DNA of 64,000 nt from the NCBI GenBank assembly GCA_947176415.1, contig CAMWQJ010000002.1, positions 26,339 to 90,338 of the forward strand, given 5' to 3'. A program made the position numbers and the translations under genes. This DNA is from an uncultured Ruminococcus sp. (GTDB taxonomy: Bacteria > Bacillota > Clostridia > Oscillospirales > Ruminococcaceae). The notes under the pieces were generated by a model that saw only the letters and a program-made list of their open reading frames with translations, had not been told where the DNA came from and did not search any database. This document shows, in pieces, positions 38,197 to 47,436 of this stretch (the first letter of the stretch is position 1; each line of letters begins with the position of its first letter).

Positions 38197-39063
38197 TTGA
38201 TTATGATAAAAAAAAGAAACGGCGAAATAGTCGCCGTAAACGAGAAACAAAACAGGATACTTGAAAGACTTTATAACACTCTCACGGGGCGGATTATACT
38301 TAAATTTCTCACTGCTCCGCCCGTATCGGAAATTGTCGGATTTTATATGGACTCTCCTTTTTCAATACCGCTTATAAAGCCTTTTGTCCGAAACAACAAT
38401 ATCGATATGTCTGAATATAAAGAAAAATTCTTCATATCCTACAATGATTTTTTCACAAGAAAAATCAAGACCGAAAGTCGTCCGATAGACTATATAAACA
38501 CTCACCTTATAAGCCCGTGCGACTCAAAGCTTACCGCCTATAAAATACGGCAGAACAGCATATTTAAAATAAAAAACTCTCTCTACAGGATATCAGATAT
38601 GCTGAAAAATGAGTTTCTTTCAAGACGGTATGAGGGGGGATATTGCCTTATATACCGCTTGGAAGTCAGCGACTATCACCGCTATTGCTACATAGACGAC
38701 GGCATAAAGACAGGCAATACATATATAAAAGGCGAATTCCACACCGTCAATCCGATTGCACTGAAAAAATATAATGTCTATAAAAGAAACAGCAGGGAGT
38801 ATACAATAATGCACACGGACAATTTCGGCGATGTGGTACAGATAGAAGTCGGGGCTATGATGGTGGGAAAAATCCACAACCACCACGGAGAATATAACTT
38901 TGCAAAGGGCGAAGAAAAAGGAATGTTCATGTTTGGCGGTTCTACTGTAATACAGCTTTTTGAGAAAAACAGAATACGTCCGGATAGCGACATTTTAAGA
39001 AACACCCGTGACGGCTTTGAAACCATAGTACATTACGGCGAAAAAATCGGAGAAGCCCTTTAA
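38197..39063 (+). CDS. psd: Phosphatidylserine decarboxylase
   Basis: FFTRKIKTESRPID; LISPCDSKLTAYKI; HRYCYIDDG; C-terminal GSTVIQLFEKNRI (FGGSTV cleavage/pyruvoyl region). Confidence 0.9.
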   Translation: MIMIKKRNGEIVAVNEKQNRILERLYNTLTGRIILKFLTAPPVSEIVGFYMDSPFSIPLIKPFVRNNNIDMSEYKEKFFISYNDFFTRKIKTESRPIDYINTHLISPCDSKLTAYKIRQNSIFKIKNSLYRISDMLKNEFLSRRYEGGYCLIYRLEVSDYHRYCYIDDGIKTGNTYIKGEFHTVNPIALKKYNVYKRNSREYTIMHTDNFGDVVQIEVGAMMVGKIHNHHGEYNFAKGEEKGMFMFGGSTVIQLFEKNRIRPDSDILRNTRDGFETIVHYGEKIGEAL

Positions 39064-39084
39064 AAAAAACTTATACAAAAAATC

Positions 39085-39117
39085 GGCGGAGTTTTTTTTA
39101 AAAAAACTCCGTCTTTT
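39085..39117. terminator. Bidirectional terminator between psd and murA
   Basis: CGGAG-T8...A-rich-CTCCG-TCTTTTT. Confidence 0.75.
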
Positions 39118-39134
39118 TACTAATATATCCGTTT

Positions 39135-40469
39135 TCAGACTGCCTCGGCATCGTCATTTATATCATTTCTGCTTACTGTTTTCTGTTCTGATTCCTTGTC
39201 GTCGTTCTCGTCAGGAAGAGAAACTTTCCGTATATCCGCACCCATCTGACGAAGTTTTACTTCCATGCCGTCATATCCTCTTTCGATATGATAGATGTCT
39301 TCAATCTCCGTAATACCGCTTGCCGAAAGACCAGCAATGATAAGTGCCGCACCTGCACGGAGGTCGCAAGCCTTTACAGGAGCACCCATAAGATTGCCTT
39401 TGCCCTCAATAAGTGCCACAGTACCGTTTACGGTAATATCCGCCCCCATACGCCTTAATTCTTCGACATAGCGGAAACGCTGGTCCCAGATACCCTCGGT
39501 TATAATGCTTGTACCGCTTGCAAGAGTGAGGAGAGTAGCAATCTGCGGTTGCATATCCGTCGGAAACCCAGGGTGTGGCGACGTTTTAATATTCGCCTTG
39601 ACAAGCGGACCGTCAACCCATACTCTTATGCTGTCATCAAAAGACTCTATATTAACACCTATCTTTTCGAGCTTCTTTGTTATGGACTCAAGATGTTTCG
39701 GAATAACATTCTTTACAAGAACGTCACCGCCAGTTGCCGCAGCGGCAATCATAAAAGTGCCTGCTTCTATCTGGTCGGGAATAACCGAGTAGGTCGTACC
39801 ATGGAGATGCTTGACGCCTCTTATCTTGATATAGTCAGTACCCGCTCCCATGATATTAGCCCCCATAGAGTTCAGGAAATTGGCGAGGTCAACAATATGT
39901 GGCTCTTTTGCGGCGTTCTCAATAATCGTCAGCCCCTCCGCCTTTACGCCTGCGAGCATGGCATTCATCGTTGCACCGACCGTCACAACATCAAAGAAAA
40001 TCTGTCCGCCTACGAGTTTTTCGGCAGTCAGGTCTATCATTCCCTGACTCAGAGAATGATTTGCCCCGAGAACTTTAAAAGCCTTAAGATGCTGGTCGAT
40101 AGGTCTGTCACCGAGAGAACATCCCCCCGGCATAGAAACCCTCGCCTTGTTGAACTTGCCGAGAAGTGCTCCGAGAAAATAGTAGGACGCACGCATTTTC
40201 CTTGCGGTCTCGTAAGGCACACAATAGTTGTTTACGGTTGTAGGGTCTATTCTGTAGGTGTCCTTGCCGATTGGTGTAACCTCCGCCCCCATTTCCCTTA
40301 GAATCGTCAGACTTATCTTAACATCGCTTATTGACGGCACATTTTCGATAATACATGGTTCGTCCGAAAGAAGAACTGCCGGCAGAATAGCCACGACGGC
40401 ATTTTTAGCACCGCTGATATTCACTTCACCTGTAAGACGGCGACCACCCTTAATAACAAATTTATCCAA
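39135..40469 (-). CDS. murA: UDP-N-acetylglucosamine 1-carboxyvinyltransferase
   Basis: LDKFVIKGGRRLTGEVNISGAKNAVVAILPAVLLSDEPCIIENVPSISDV; start likely TTG at 40469 with AAGGAG 8 nt upstream. The longer track ORF (to 40769) has a non-homologous N-terminus. Confidence 0.95.
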   Translation of the reverse strand: MDKFVIKGGRRLTGEVNISGAKNAVVAILPAVLLSDEPCIIENVPSISDVKISLTILREMGAEVTPIGKDTYRIDPTTVNNYCVPYETARKMRASYYFLGALLGKFNKARVSMPGGCSLGDRPIDQHLKAFKVLGANHSLSQGMIDLTAEKLVGGQIFFDVVTVGATMNAMLAGVKAEGLTIIENAAKEPHIVDLANFLNSMGANIMGAGTDYIKIRGVKHLHGTTYSVIPDQIEAGTFMIAAAATGGDVLVKNVIPKHLESITKKLEKIGVNIESFDDSIRVWVDGPLVKANIKTSPHPGFPTDMQPQIATLLTLASGTSIITEGIWDQRFRYVEELRRMGADITVNGTVALIEGKGNLMGAPVKACDLRAGAALIIAGLSASGITEIEDIYHIERGYDGMEVKLRQMGADIRKVSLPDENDDKESEQKTVSRNDINDDAEAV

Positions 40470-40599
40470 ATATACTCTCTCCTTATTTTTCAGGAAATTT
40501 TTCTCTGCTCCTGAGTGTCTTTTATTCGGAACGCATAACCCAATGCGTTCTGCATACAAGCCTTTGCAGGCAGGATATATATAAATTAAATAATATATC

Positions 40600-42186
40600 T
40601 TATACGGGTGATTCCTCAGACGATTCATCTGAGGTATCGTCTGCGACTGTTTCTGAAACTTCCTCTTCTGTCTGCTGTGTCTCGTCTGTTTCCTGTGTAT
40701 CCTGTGTCTCATTTGTCTTTGCCGAGCCGTCATAATCGGAAATAAACCAGTGTATTGCACTTCCGTCATATTCGCCTATCTTTATTGAATTTATAACAAC
40801 GTCGTCAAGCGGTTTGTCATTGCGGTCTGTTTCAGTGTTCTGAATCTCAAATACAATATCGAGACCGTCATATACCTGTCCGAAAATCGTGTAAGCACCG
40901 TCGAGCCACGGAGTACCTCCGATTGTTGAATAGAGCTTCATAGCTTCGTCCGAAATGATTTGACCGTAATTTTTAAGCTGTTCGAGGTCCTCTTCCGAGT
41001 AAACTTCACCTGTCACGATATAAAACTGACTTCCGTCTGTTGCTGTGCTTCCACTGTTTGCATAGGCAACCGCCCCTGATGTATGAATAAGATGTGGGTC
41101 TGTGCCACCGTCAAAATCTCCGCCCCACATGGACTCACCGCCCGTGCCGTTGCCGTCAGGGTCTCCGCCCTGAATCATAAAGTCCTTTATAACTCTGTGG
41201 AAAGTAAGACCGTCATAATAGCCTTTTTCCGCAAGACCTATGAAATTTTCAACGCCCTTTTCCGCATATTCGGGGAAAAATCTTAACTTGACTTCTCCAT
41301 AGCCCTCTATATCCATGACAGCTATTTTATCTCCCTCTTTGAGAACTGAATAATTTTCTATCTTAACTTCTTCAGCAGGAAGTGTTTCTTCTTCGGAAGG
41401 TGCTTCATATCCGTCATAATCGGAAATATACCACTTGAGTTCCTCGCCGTTGTACTTTTCGACCTTTACGGACTCAATTATAACATCTTTCATAGGCTTG
41501 TCATTGCCCGTATCGGTTGATACATTCTGTATCTGGAAAATTATATCAAGACCCTGATAGACCTGTCCGAAAACCGTGTAGCTTCCGTCAAGCCAAGGAG
41601 CACCGCCCGCCGTCATGTAGATATTCTTTGCGTCTTCGGATATGTCATAACCCATATCTATATAATTTTGTATTGCACTTTCTGAACAGACTTGACCGGT
41701 AACGATATAAAATTGACTTCCGTCTGTTGAGGTTGCACCGCTGTTTGCATAAGCCAGAGCCCCTGCTGTATGGATAAGATGGGGGTCTGTGCCTCCGTCA
41801 AATTTTCCGCCCCATATAGACTCACCGCCCGTGCCGTTGCCGTTAGGGTCTCCGCCCTGAATCATGAAATCCTTTATAACCCTGTGAAAAGTAAGCCCGT
41901 CATAATATCCCTTTTCCGCAAGACCTATGAAATTTTCGACGCCCTTGTCTGCGTATTCAGGGAAAAGTCGCATTCTTACTTCTCCGTAGTCCTTTATGTT
42001 CATTATAATAATAGTATCGCCGTTTTGCGGTGCTGTAAAATTCATTGCCTTGACGCTTGCCTTTAATGACTCGTCAACGGTTTCCTTGTTTGAATTTTCG
42101 ACTATTTCAGCTTCCTTTCCGCATGAGGAAAAAACAGTTGCCAGTGTAAACGTACACACAAGCACAGCGAGAACTCTTTTCAACAT
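40600..42186 (-). CDS. Lipoprotein with two tandem cyclophilin-type peptidyl-prolyl isomerase domains
   Basis: Lipobox TVFSSCG; two copies of FIGLAEKGYYDGLTFHRVIKDFMIQGGDP(N/D)GNGTGGES(I/M)WGG; acidic/Thr C-terminal tail. Confidence 0.95.
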   Translation of the reverse strand: MLKRVLAVLVCTFTLATVFSSCGKEAEIVENSNKETVDESLKASVKAMNFTAPQNGDTIIIMNIKDYGEVRMRLFPEYADKGVENFIGLAEKGYYDGLTFHRVIKDFMIQGGDPNGNGTGGESIWGGKFDGGTDPHLIHTAGALAYANSGATSTDGSQFYIVTGQVCSESAIQNYIDMGYDISEDAKNIYMTAGGAPWLDGSYTVFGQVYQGLDIIFQIQNVSTDTGNDKPMKDVIIESVKVEKYNGEELKWYISDYDGYEAPSEEETLPAEEVKIENYSVLKEGDKIAVMDIEGYGEVKLRFFPEYAEKGVENFIGLAEKGYYDGLTFHRVIKDFMIQGGDPDGNGTGGESMWGGDFDGGTDPHLIHTSGAVAYANSGSTATDGSQFYIVTGEVYSEEDLEQLKNYGQIISDEAMKLYSTIGGTPWLDGAYTIFGQVYDGLDIVFEIQNTETDRNDKPLDDVVINSIKIGEYDGSAIHWFISDYDGSAKTNETQDTQETDETQQTEEEVSETVADDTSDESSEESPV

Positions 42187-42347
42187 ATATATTACGCTCC
42201 TTAAAAAATTTTTATATTTACGTGATTTGAATAACAGATTTATCCTGACTTAAAACATTATACTACATAATTATGGATTTGTAAATACTTTCCCGTTAAA
42301 TTTGTGACAAACGGTAAAACAAAGCGGATAAATAAAGAATATTTATT

Positions 42348-43175
42348 CTAAAATGCCGTATTATTATTTTTTTCCTCTTTTTTATATGAATCAATTTTCA
42401 CGGAAATAATCATTATATCATCGTCAGGGACTTTATAATAACCGTTTTCTGTTGTTTTAAGTGAGGCGAGTTCTTCGACAATATCAAGCCCCTGATAAAC
42501 CTGACCGATAACTGTCATCTGCTGTGCAAAATTAGGAACACCGCCTTTTTCGATAAAAGCCTCAACGAGTTCCTCGCTTGTGTCGGTTGCTCTGAACTGT
42601 TCTTTTAATTCGTCTGTAAAATCTATGCTGTTTATAAAATTCAGACGGCTTCCGCAGTAATAAGTGCCACCGCCCGTAATTTTCTGAATAAAAGTCCTGT
42701 CCCTGTCAGTCTGCACACAGCAGACTGCTCCCCTGAAAGTCCATAAATCCTGACTTAATTCTCTCTCTATCCTTTCACTTGCATTTCCATGGATAAAATC
42801 ACCGTTTTTTTCTTTCGAGCCGGCGGAGGAATAAACACCGCTGTCGGAATGATAGAAATAAGTTTTGTCATAATAACCGCTCTCCGCAAGGTCTTTAAAA
42901 TTCTTCACCGCATTCGGCGACTTGTCGGGATAAAGTACAAACCTTATTTCCCCGAGTGTCGTTTCAACTATCGCTATCGGGGCATTCTCTTTCGGCTCTT
43001 CGAGCTGTACCAGTTCCATTGAATCAACGTCTATAGTAATGTAAGTATCATTGTTTTCCCTCACGTTCTGCATAAGCATAAAACCCAGCGTCAGCAGACC
43101 CATAGCCACCATAAGAATAATAAGCGTCCTCATGAAATTTTTGTTGCCTGACTTTTTCATTTTTCTACCTCGCAA
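42348..43175 (-). CDS. Membrane-anchored divergent cyclophilin-like protein
   Basis: N-terminal TM; IAIVETTLGEIRFVLYPDKSPNAVKNFKDLAESGYYDKTYFY; MTVIGQVYQGLDIVEELASLKT; catalytic loop not conserved. Confidence 0.8.
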   Translation of the reverse strand: MRGRKMKKSGNKNFMRTLIILMVAMGLLTLGFMLMQNVRENNDTYITIDVDSMELVQLEEPKENAPIAIVETTLGEIRFVLYPDKSPNAVKNFKDLAESGYYDKTYFYHSDSGVYSSAGSKEKNGDFIHGNASERIERELSQDLWTFRGAVCCVQTDRDRTFIQKITGGGTYYCGSRLNFINSIDFTDELKEQFRATDTSEELVEAFIEKGGVPNFAQQMTVIGQVYQGLDIVEELASLKTTENGYYKVPDDDIMIISVKIDSYKKEEKNNNTAF

Positions 43176-43327
43176 AAACAGTTATATAGTAACACTATTA
43201 TACATAATAAGGCATAATTTGTCAAGAGTGTGCGGAATTATATTGCGGTATAATAAATTATCTGCTTTTTGCCTGACAATATACATGACAAAAAAGGACT
43301 GCGAATATAACAGCCCTTTATGTTTTT

Positions 43328-44533
43328 TTAAAGTTTTTTCTTTTCTTCCTCAATGATTTTCAGCAAATCATCAACAGACATATCAGAAGCATTCCTTTTT
43401 CTTCTGCTTACTTCCGAACGGCTGAGTATGTCGGAAATATCAGGTGAACTGCTTTTCTGGCTGATATAGGATTCCTTTATTTCGGATATTGTATTTCTTT
43501 TTATTTCAGGATTATTTGCTTTTTCGGCAACTTGCGATGCGGAAATTATTACCGTATTATCATCTGCGAACTCTTCACGCCTTACAGGTTTAAGAGGTTT
43601 TGCGGTATTTTCCGAAAAGCTGTTTATATCTTCGGATTTCTTAATATGCGAAACCTCGTATTCATTCTTTCGGCGAATATCTTCCCTTATGTCATCTGCA
43701 TTCGGTGCAGGCGAAACACTGCCTCTTATTTTTGCAACATTTGTTCTGTTTGCTGCCTTAAACTGCATTGTACGTGTTTTTTCTTTCTGATAAGGCGAAT
43801 CAGGATTAACTTTTTTCTGACTGAAATTCTCGGCAATTGACATTTTTTTTCTTTCGAGTTCGTCACTTGCCTGTGTTGGTTCAAAAAGCGGTGTTACATT
43901 TTTTCCGTCTGTCTTTTTAACTGACTGACTCTGAGTATTTTTATTCTTGTCTGAAAAATCAGCATTTTCTTCTTCTTCTGCCTTTGCTTCTGCTTCCTCC
44001 TCTTCCTTTGCGGAAAGCCTTGAAATAAAGAACACAAGCAGGATTATACAGGGAATAATCAGCTCTGCAACAATCCCAGGGACTTTTCTTGTAAATGCTA
44101 TAAAACTTCCGAGTTCCATACTCTGCGGATATCCTGTACAGACAGCTTTTATATCTTCCTTTGTTATCAGATTTTCGTTGTCCTCGTGACCGTCATAATA
44201 AATCTGATATTTTTCCGTTCCGTCCTCAGTCTGTATAATGTCAAAAATTCCGCAAAGTCTTAAATCATTTTCGTCCCCTGACGGACAGCACAGCACAAGG
44301 TCTTTCTGTGCAATGCTTATTCCTGAAGCCTCCATTGCGATAATCGTCGCACCCTGCGTCACGTCTATGCCGTTTGTATCTCTTTCGGTGATAGTATATA
44401 AATATCTCCCGAAAAAATTAGGCGTGTTCGTCTGCGAATATATTATATTTATGCCGACAGAAACGACGATAAACAAAACGCATATAATCGAAACAAAACA
44501 CCTCAGTATCGAAAATCTTTTTTTCTTTTTCAT
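43328..44533 (-). CDS. Membrane protein with SipW/signal peptidase I-like ectodomain and long cytoplasmic tail
   Basis: N-terminal TM, about 110-aa ectodomain (NFFGRYLYTITERDTNGIDVTQGATIIAMEASGISIAQKDLVLCC...), second TM (VAELIIPCIILLVFFI), charged tail of about 220 aa. Confidence 0.5.
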   Translation of the reverse strand: MKKKKRFSILRCFVSIICVLFIVVSVGINIIYSQTNTPNFFGRYLYTITERDTNGIDVTQGATIIAMEASGISIAQKDLVLCCPSGDENDLRLCGIFDIIQTEDGTEKYQIYYDGHEDNENLITKEDIKAVCTGYPQSMELGSFIAFTRKVPGIVAELIIPCIILLVFFISRLSAKEEEEAEAKAEEEENADFSDKNKNTQSQSVKKTDGKNVTPLFEPTQASDELERKKMSIAENFSQKKVNPDSPYQKEKTRTMQFKAANRTNVAKIRGSVSPAPNADDIREDIRRKNEYEVSHIKKSEDINSFSENTAKPLKPVRREEFADDNTVIISASQVAEKANNPEIKRNTISEIKESYISQKSSSPDISDILSRSEVSRRKRNASDMSVDDLLKIIEEEKKKL

Positions 44534-44836
44534 AATATAGACCCGTCCTTTTTCAGTTTTTTTCCGTTCAGATATGTGATATTTTCATTATACCACATAT
44601 TTACACAAATTTCAAATATTTCTGATATTTTTTAATATTTTACTTATTTTTCTTAATCCCCCCTCTTATTGTGTATTATGTAAACTGATAAATTATGTTA
44701 TTTATTATCCGTTTAAAGCATTAAAGTCGTTTTTATAGGGATTTTTCGGAATATGTATATTTAGTTGAAAAATATTTGTTGAAATATTACAATTGCAAAA
44801 AATATAAAAACATGATAAAATATTAAGTATACCGAT

Positions 44837-44933
44837 TGTAAAGTTATTTCCGCTTAATGAATAAAATCATTCAGCAGATTATAACAATAACTTTACATCA
44901 GATAATACAGCCGTTCATAAAAATAATAACGGC
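44837..44933 (+). promoter_or_regulatory. Structured leader of glgP
   Basis: TGTAAAGTTATT (44837-44848) pairs with AATAACTTTACA (44886-44897), enclosing TGAAT-AAAATC-ATTCA; second hairpin GCCGTT (44910-44915)/AACGGC (44928-44933) just before the RBS. Confidence 0.45.
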
Positions 44934-44949
44934 AGATTGGAGATTAGAT

Positions 44950-47358
44950 ATGTCAAACAAAAAGGTAAATCCTCTTATGGAAAAAATCAGTCTGGAATTT
45001 CCTAAAAGACTTCAGGCTCTCTACAGCGTATCTCCCGAAGAGGCATCAGACAAACAGGTCTATCATGTTCTTTCGGCTATAATCGTGGAAATCCTCGGTG
45101 CGAAGAGACAGAGTTTTATAAATCATACTCATTCCATGGGAGGAAAACAGATTTATTATCTCTCTATGGAATTTCTCATGGGTCGCTCGCTTAAAACAAG
45201 CCTCTATAATCTTGAACTTGCCGACGACGTAAAGGCTATGCTCAAACAGTATGACATAACACTTGACAAGATTTATGAACATGAACCCGACGCAGGTCTT
45301 GGAAACGGCGGTCTCGGCAGACTCGCAGCTTGTTACCTCGACGGACTCGCTACAACAGGATTCCCCGCAATGGGTTATTCGCTCTGCTATGAGTACGGAA
45401 TTTTCCAGCAGAAACTTGAAGACGGCTGGCAGACTGAACTTCCTGACAACTGGCTTCCGGGCGGTTCGGTATGGCTCGTACCAAAGCCCGAACTTTCGAT
45501 AGATGTACATTTTGAGGGCGATTTGCAGGAATACTGGGACAGCCAGTACCACTACATTTCGCACGTAAACTACAATACAGTAGTTGCAACTCCCTATGAT
45601 ATGTACGTTTCAGGCTATGGCTCGGAGGGCGTTTCGGTACTTCGTCTTTGGTCTGCAAAAGCTCCTAACTTCGATATGGAGATGTTCAATAAGGGCAATT
45701 ATGATAAAGCACTTGCACAGAACTCAATCGCAAATGCTATTTCAAAGATTCTGTATCCTAACGACAACCACCTTGAAGGAAAGTCGCTCCGTCTCCGTCA
45801 GCAGTATTTCCTTTGTGCTGCATCTGTCGGCGATATCGTAAACAATCATATGAATGTTTACGGCACGCTTGAAAATCTCGCCGACAAGGTATCAATCCAC
45901 ATCAACGACACCCACCCGACGCTTGCAATTCCCGAACTCATGCGTATACTCCTCGACGACTGCGGTTATACATGGGATAAAGCATGGGACATCGTTACAA
46001 GAACATTCGCATATACAAACCATACTGTTATGGCTGAAGCTCTTGAAAAATGGGACGTTAATCTCATAAGGACAGTTATTCCGAGAATTTTCGCTATCAT
46101 TGTTGAAATAAACAACAGATACTGCCAGTCACTCATGGAGAGAAACGGACACGACAGTGCAAAGACAACAAGAATGTCAATTATAAAGGACAATCAGATT
46201 CACATGGCTACACTCTGTGTTGTTGCTTCGCACAGTGTAAACGGCGTTTCCAAACTTCACTCAGAGATTATCAAGGAATCAGTGTTCCATGACGAATACT
46301 GCAACACACCCGAAAAGTTCAAGAACGTAACAAACGGCATTGCATACAGAAGATGGCTGTACCAGTCAAATCAGGGACTTACCGACCTCCTCAGAGAGAC
46401 TATAGGCGACAAGTTCATAAAAGACGGTGCAGAACTTGAAAAGTTCCGTGCATTCGAGAATGACGAGACCGTCCTTAAAAAGCTCTTGGACGTAAAACAG
46501 GCAAACAAGCAGAGATTTGCAAAACAGGTTAAGCGTGAATCGGGAATAGTCCTCAATCCTGATAATATATTTGACGTACAGGTTAAACGTCTCCACGAAT
46601 ACAAGAGACAGCACCTTAATGTCATGAATATCCTTGCTGATTATTCTTATCTCCTCAATAATCCTGACGCAGACTTTACGCCGAAGACATATATTTTCGC
46701 AGCAAAGGCAGCCCCAGGATATTATCTTGCAAAGCAGATAATCAAGATGATATGGGCAATTTCCGAAGAAATAAGGAAAAACCCGAAAATCAGCAAGAAA
46801 TTGCAGGTTGTTTTCCTTGAGAACTACTGTGTAACGCTTTCCGAAATGCTTATGCCCGCATCTGAGATTTCGGAACAGATTTCTCTTGCAGGTACTGAAG
46901 CATCAGGCACAGGAAATATGAAGTTTATGCTGAACGGTGCAATTACACTCGGAACACTCGACGGTGCAAACATTGAGATTAACGAGAGTGCAGGCGAGGG
47001 CAATAACATAATCTTCGGCATGAAAACGCCTGAGGTTAACGCACTCAAGGCAAGAGGATACAGACCTGAGGAGTATTTCCACAACAATCCGCTTATCCAC
47101 GAGGCTATAGAGCGTATGTATCACGGCATAAACGGCTGTACTTTCAATGACGTTGCCAACTCGCTCAAGGACCGTGACCCGTACATGGTGCTTGCAGACT
47201 TCGACGACTACAGAAGAGCACAGAAGTTCACCACAGAGTGCTATAATAACCGCATGAAATGGGCTAAGATGTCACTTAACAACATAGCAGGAGCAGGCAT
47301 ATTCTCTGCCGACCGTGCTGTTACTGAATACGCTGACAACATCTGGCATTTAAGATAA
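44950..47358 (+). CDS. glgP: Glycogen/alpha-glucan phosphorylase
   Basis: YLSMEFLMGRSLKTSLYNL; EPDAGLGNGGLGRLAACYLDG; QVKRLHEYKRQHLNVM; EASGTGNMKFMLNGAITLGTLDGANIEI. Start at 44950 preferred over track start 44857. Confidence 0.97.
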   Translation: MSNKKVNPLMEKISLEFPKRLQALYSVSPEEASDKQVYHVLSAIIVEILGAKRQSFINHTHSMGGKQIYYLSMEFLMGRSLKTSLYNLELADDVKAMLKQYDITLDKIYEHEPDAGLGNGGLGRLAACYLDGLATTGFPAMGYSLCYEYGIFQQKLEDGWQTELPDNWLPGGSVWLVPKPELSIDVHFEGDLQEYWDSQYHYISHVNYNTVVATPYDMYVSGYGSEGVSVLRLWSAKAPNFDMEMFNKGNYDKALAQNSIANAISKILYPNDNHLEGKSLRLRQQYFLCAASVGDIVNNHMNVYGTLENLADKVSIHINDTHPTLAIPELMRILLDDCGYTWDKAWDIVTRTFAYTNHTVMAEALEKWDVNLIRTVIPRIFAIIVEINNRYCQSLMERNGHDSAKTTRMSIIKDNQIHMATLCVVASHSVNGVSKLHSEIIKESVFHDEYCNTPEKFKNVTNGIAYRRWLYQSNQGLTDLLRETIGDKFIKDGAELEKFRAFENDETVLKKLLDVKQANKQRFAKQVKRESGIVLNPDNIFDVQVKRLHEYKRQHLNVMNILADYSYLLNNPDADFTPKTYIFAAKAAPGYYLAKQIIKMIWAISEEIRKNPKISKKLQVVFLENYCVTLSEMLMPASEISEQISLAGTEASGTGNMKFMLNGAITLGTLDGANIEINESAGEGNNIIFGMKTPEVNALKARGYRPEEYFHNNPLIHEAIERMYHGINGCTFNDVANSLKDRDPYMVLADFDDYRRAQKFTTECYNNRMKWAKMSLNNIAGAGIFSADRAVTEYADNIWHLR

Positions 47359-47376
47359 TATCTGCCCGAATTTTCC

Positions 47377-47406
47377 AAGGGGACTGAATTAATTTTCCGT
47401 CCCCTT
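47377..47406 (+). terminator. Rho-independent terminator after glgP
   Basis: AAGGGGAC...GTCCCCTTTT. Confidence 0.75.
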
Positions 47407-47436
47407 TTATTTTGATAATACAGGAGTGATTTTTTA

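Noticed and set aside
39549-40301. 250-aa plus-strand ORF opposite murA
   Set aside because: Long open frame antisense to a conserved gene; no protein features.
40529-40550. GAACGCAT-N6-ATGCGTTC inverted repeat upstream of murA
   Set aside because: Too short and lacking a T run on either strand; no regulator linked, so not called as terminator or operator.
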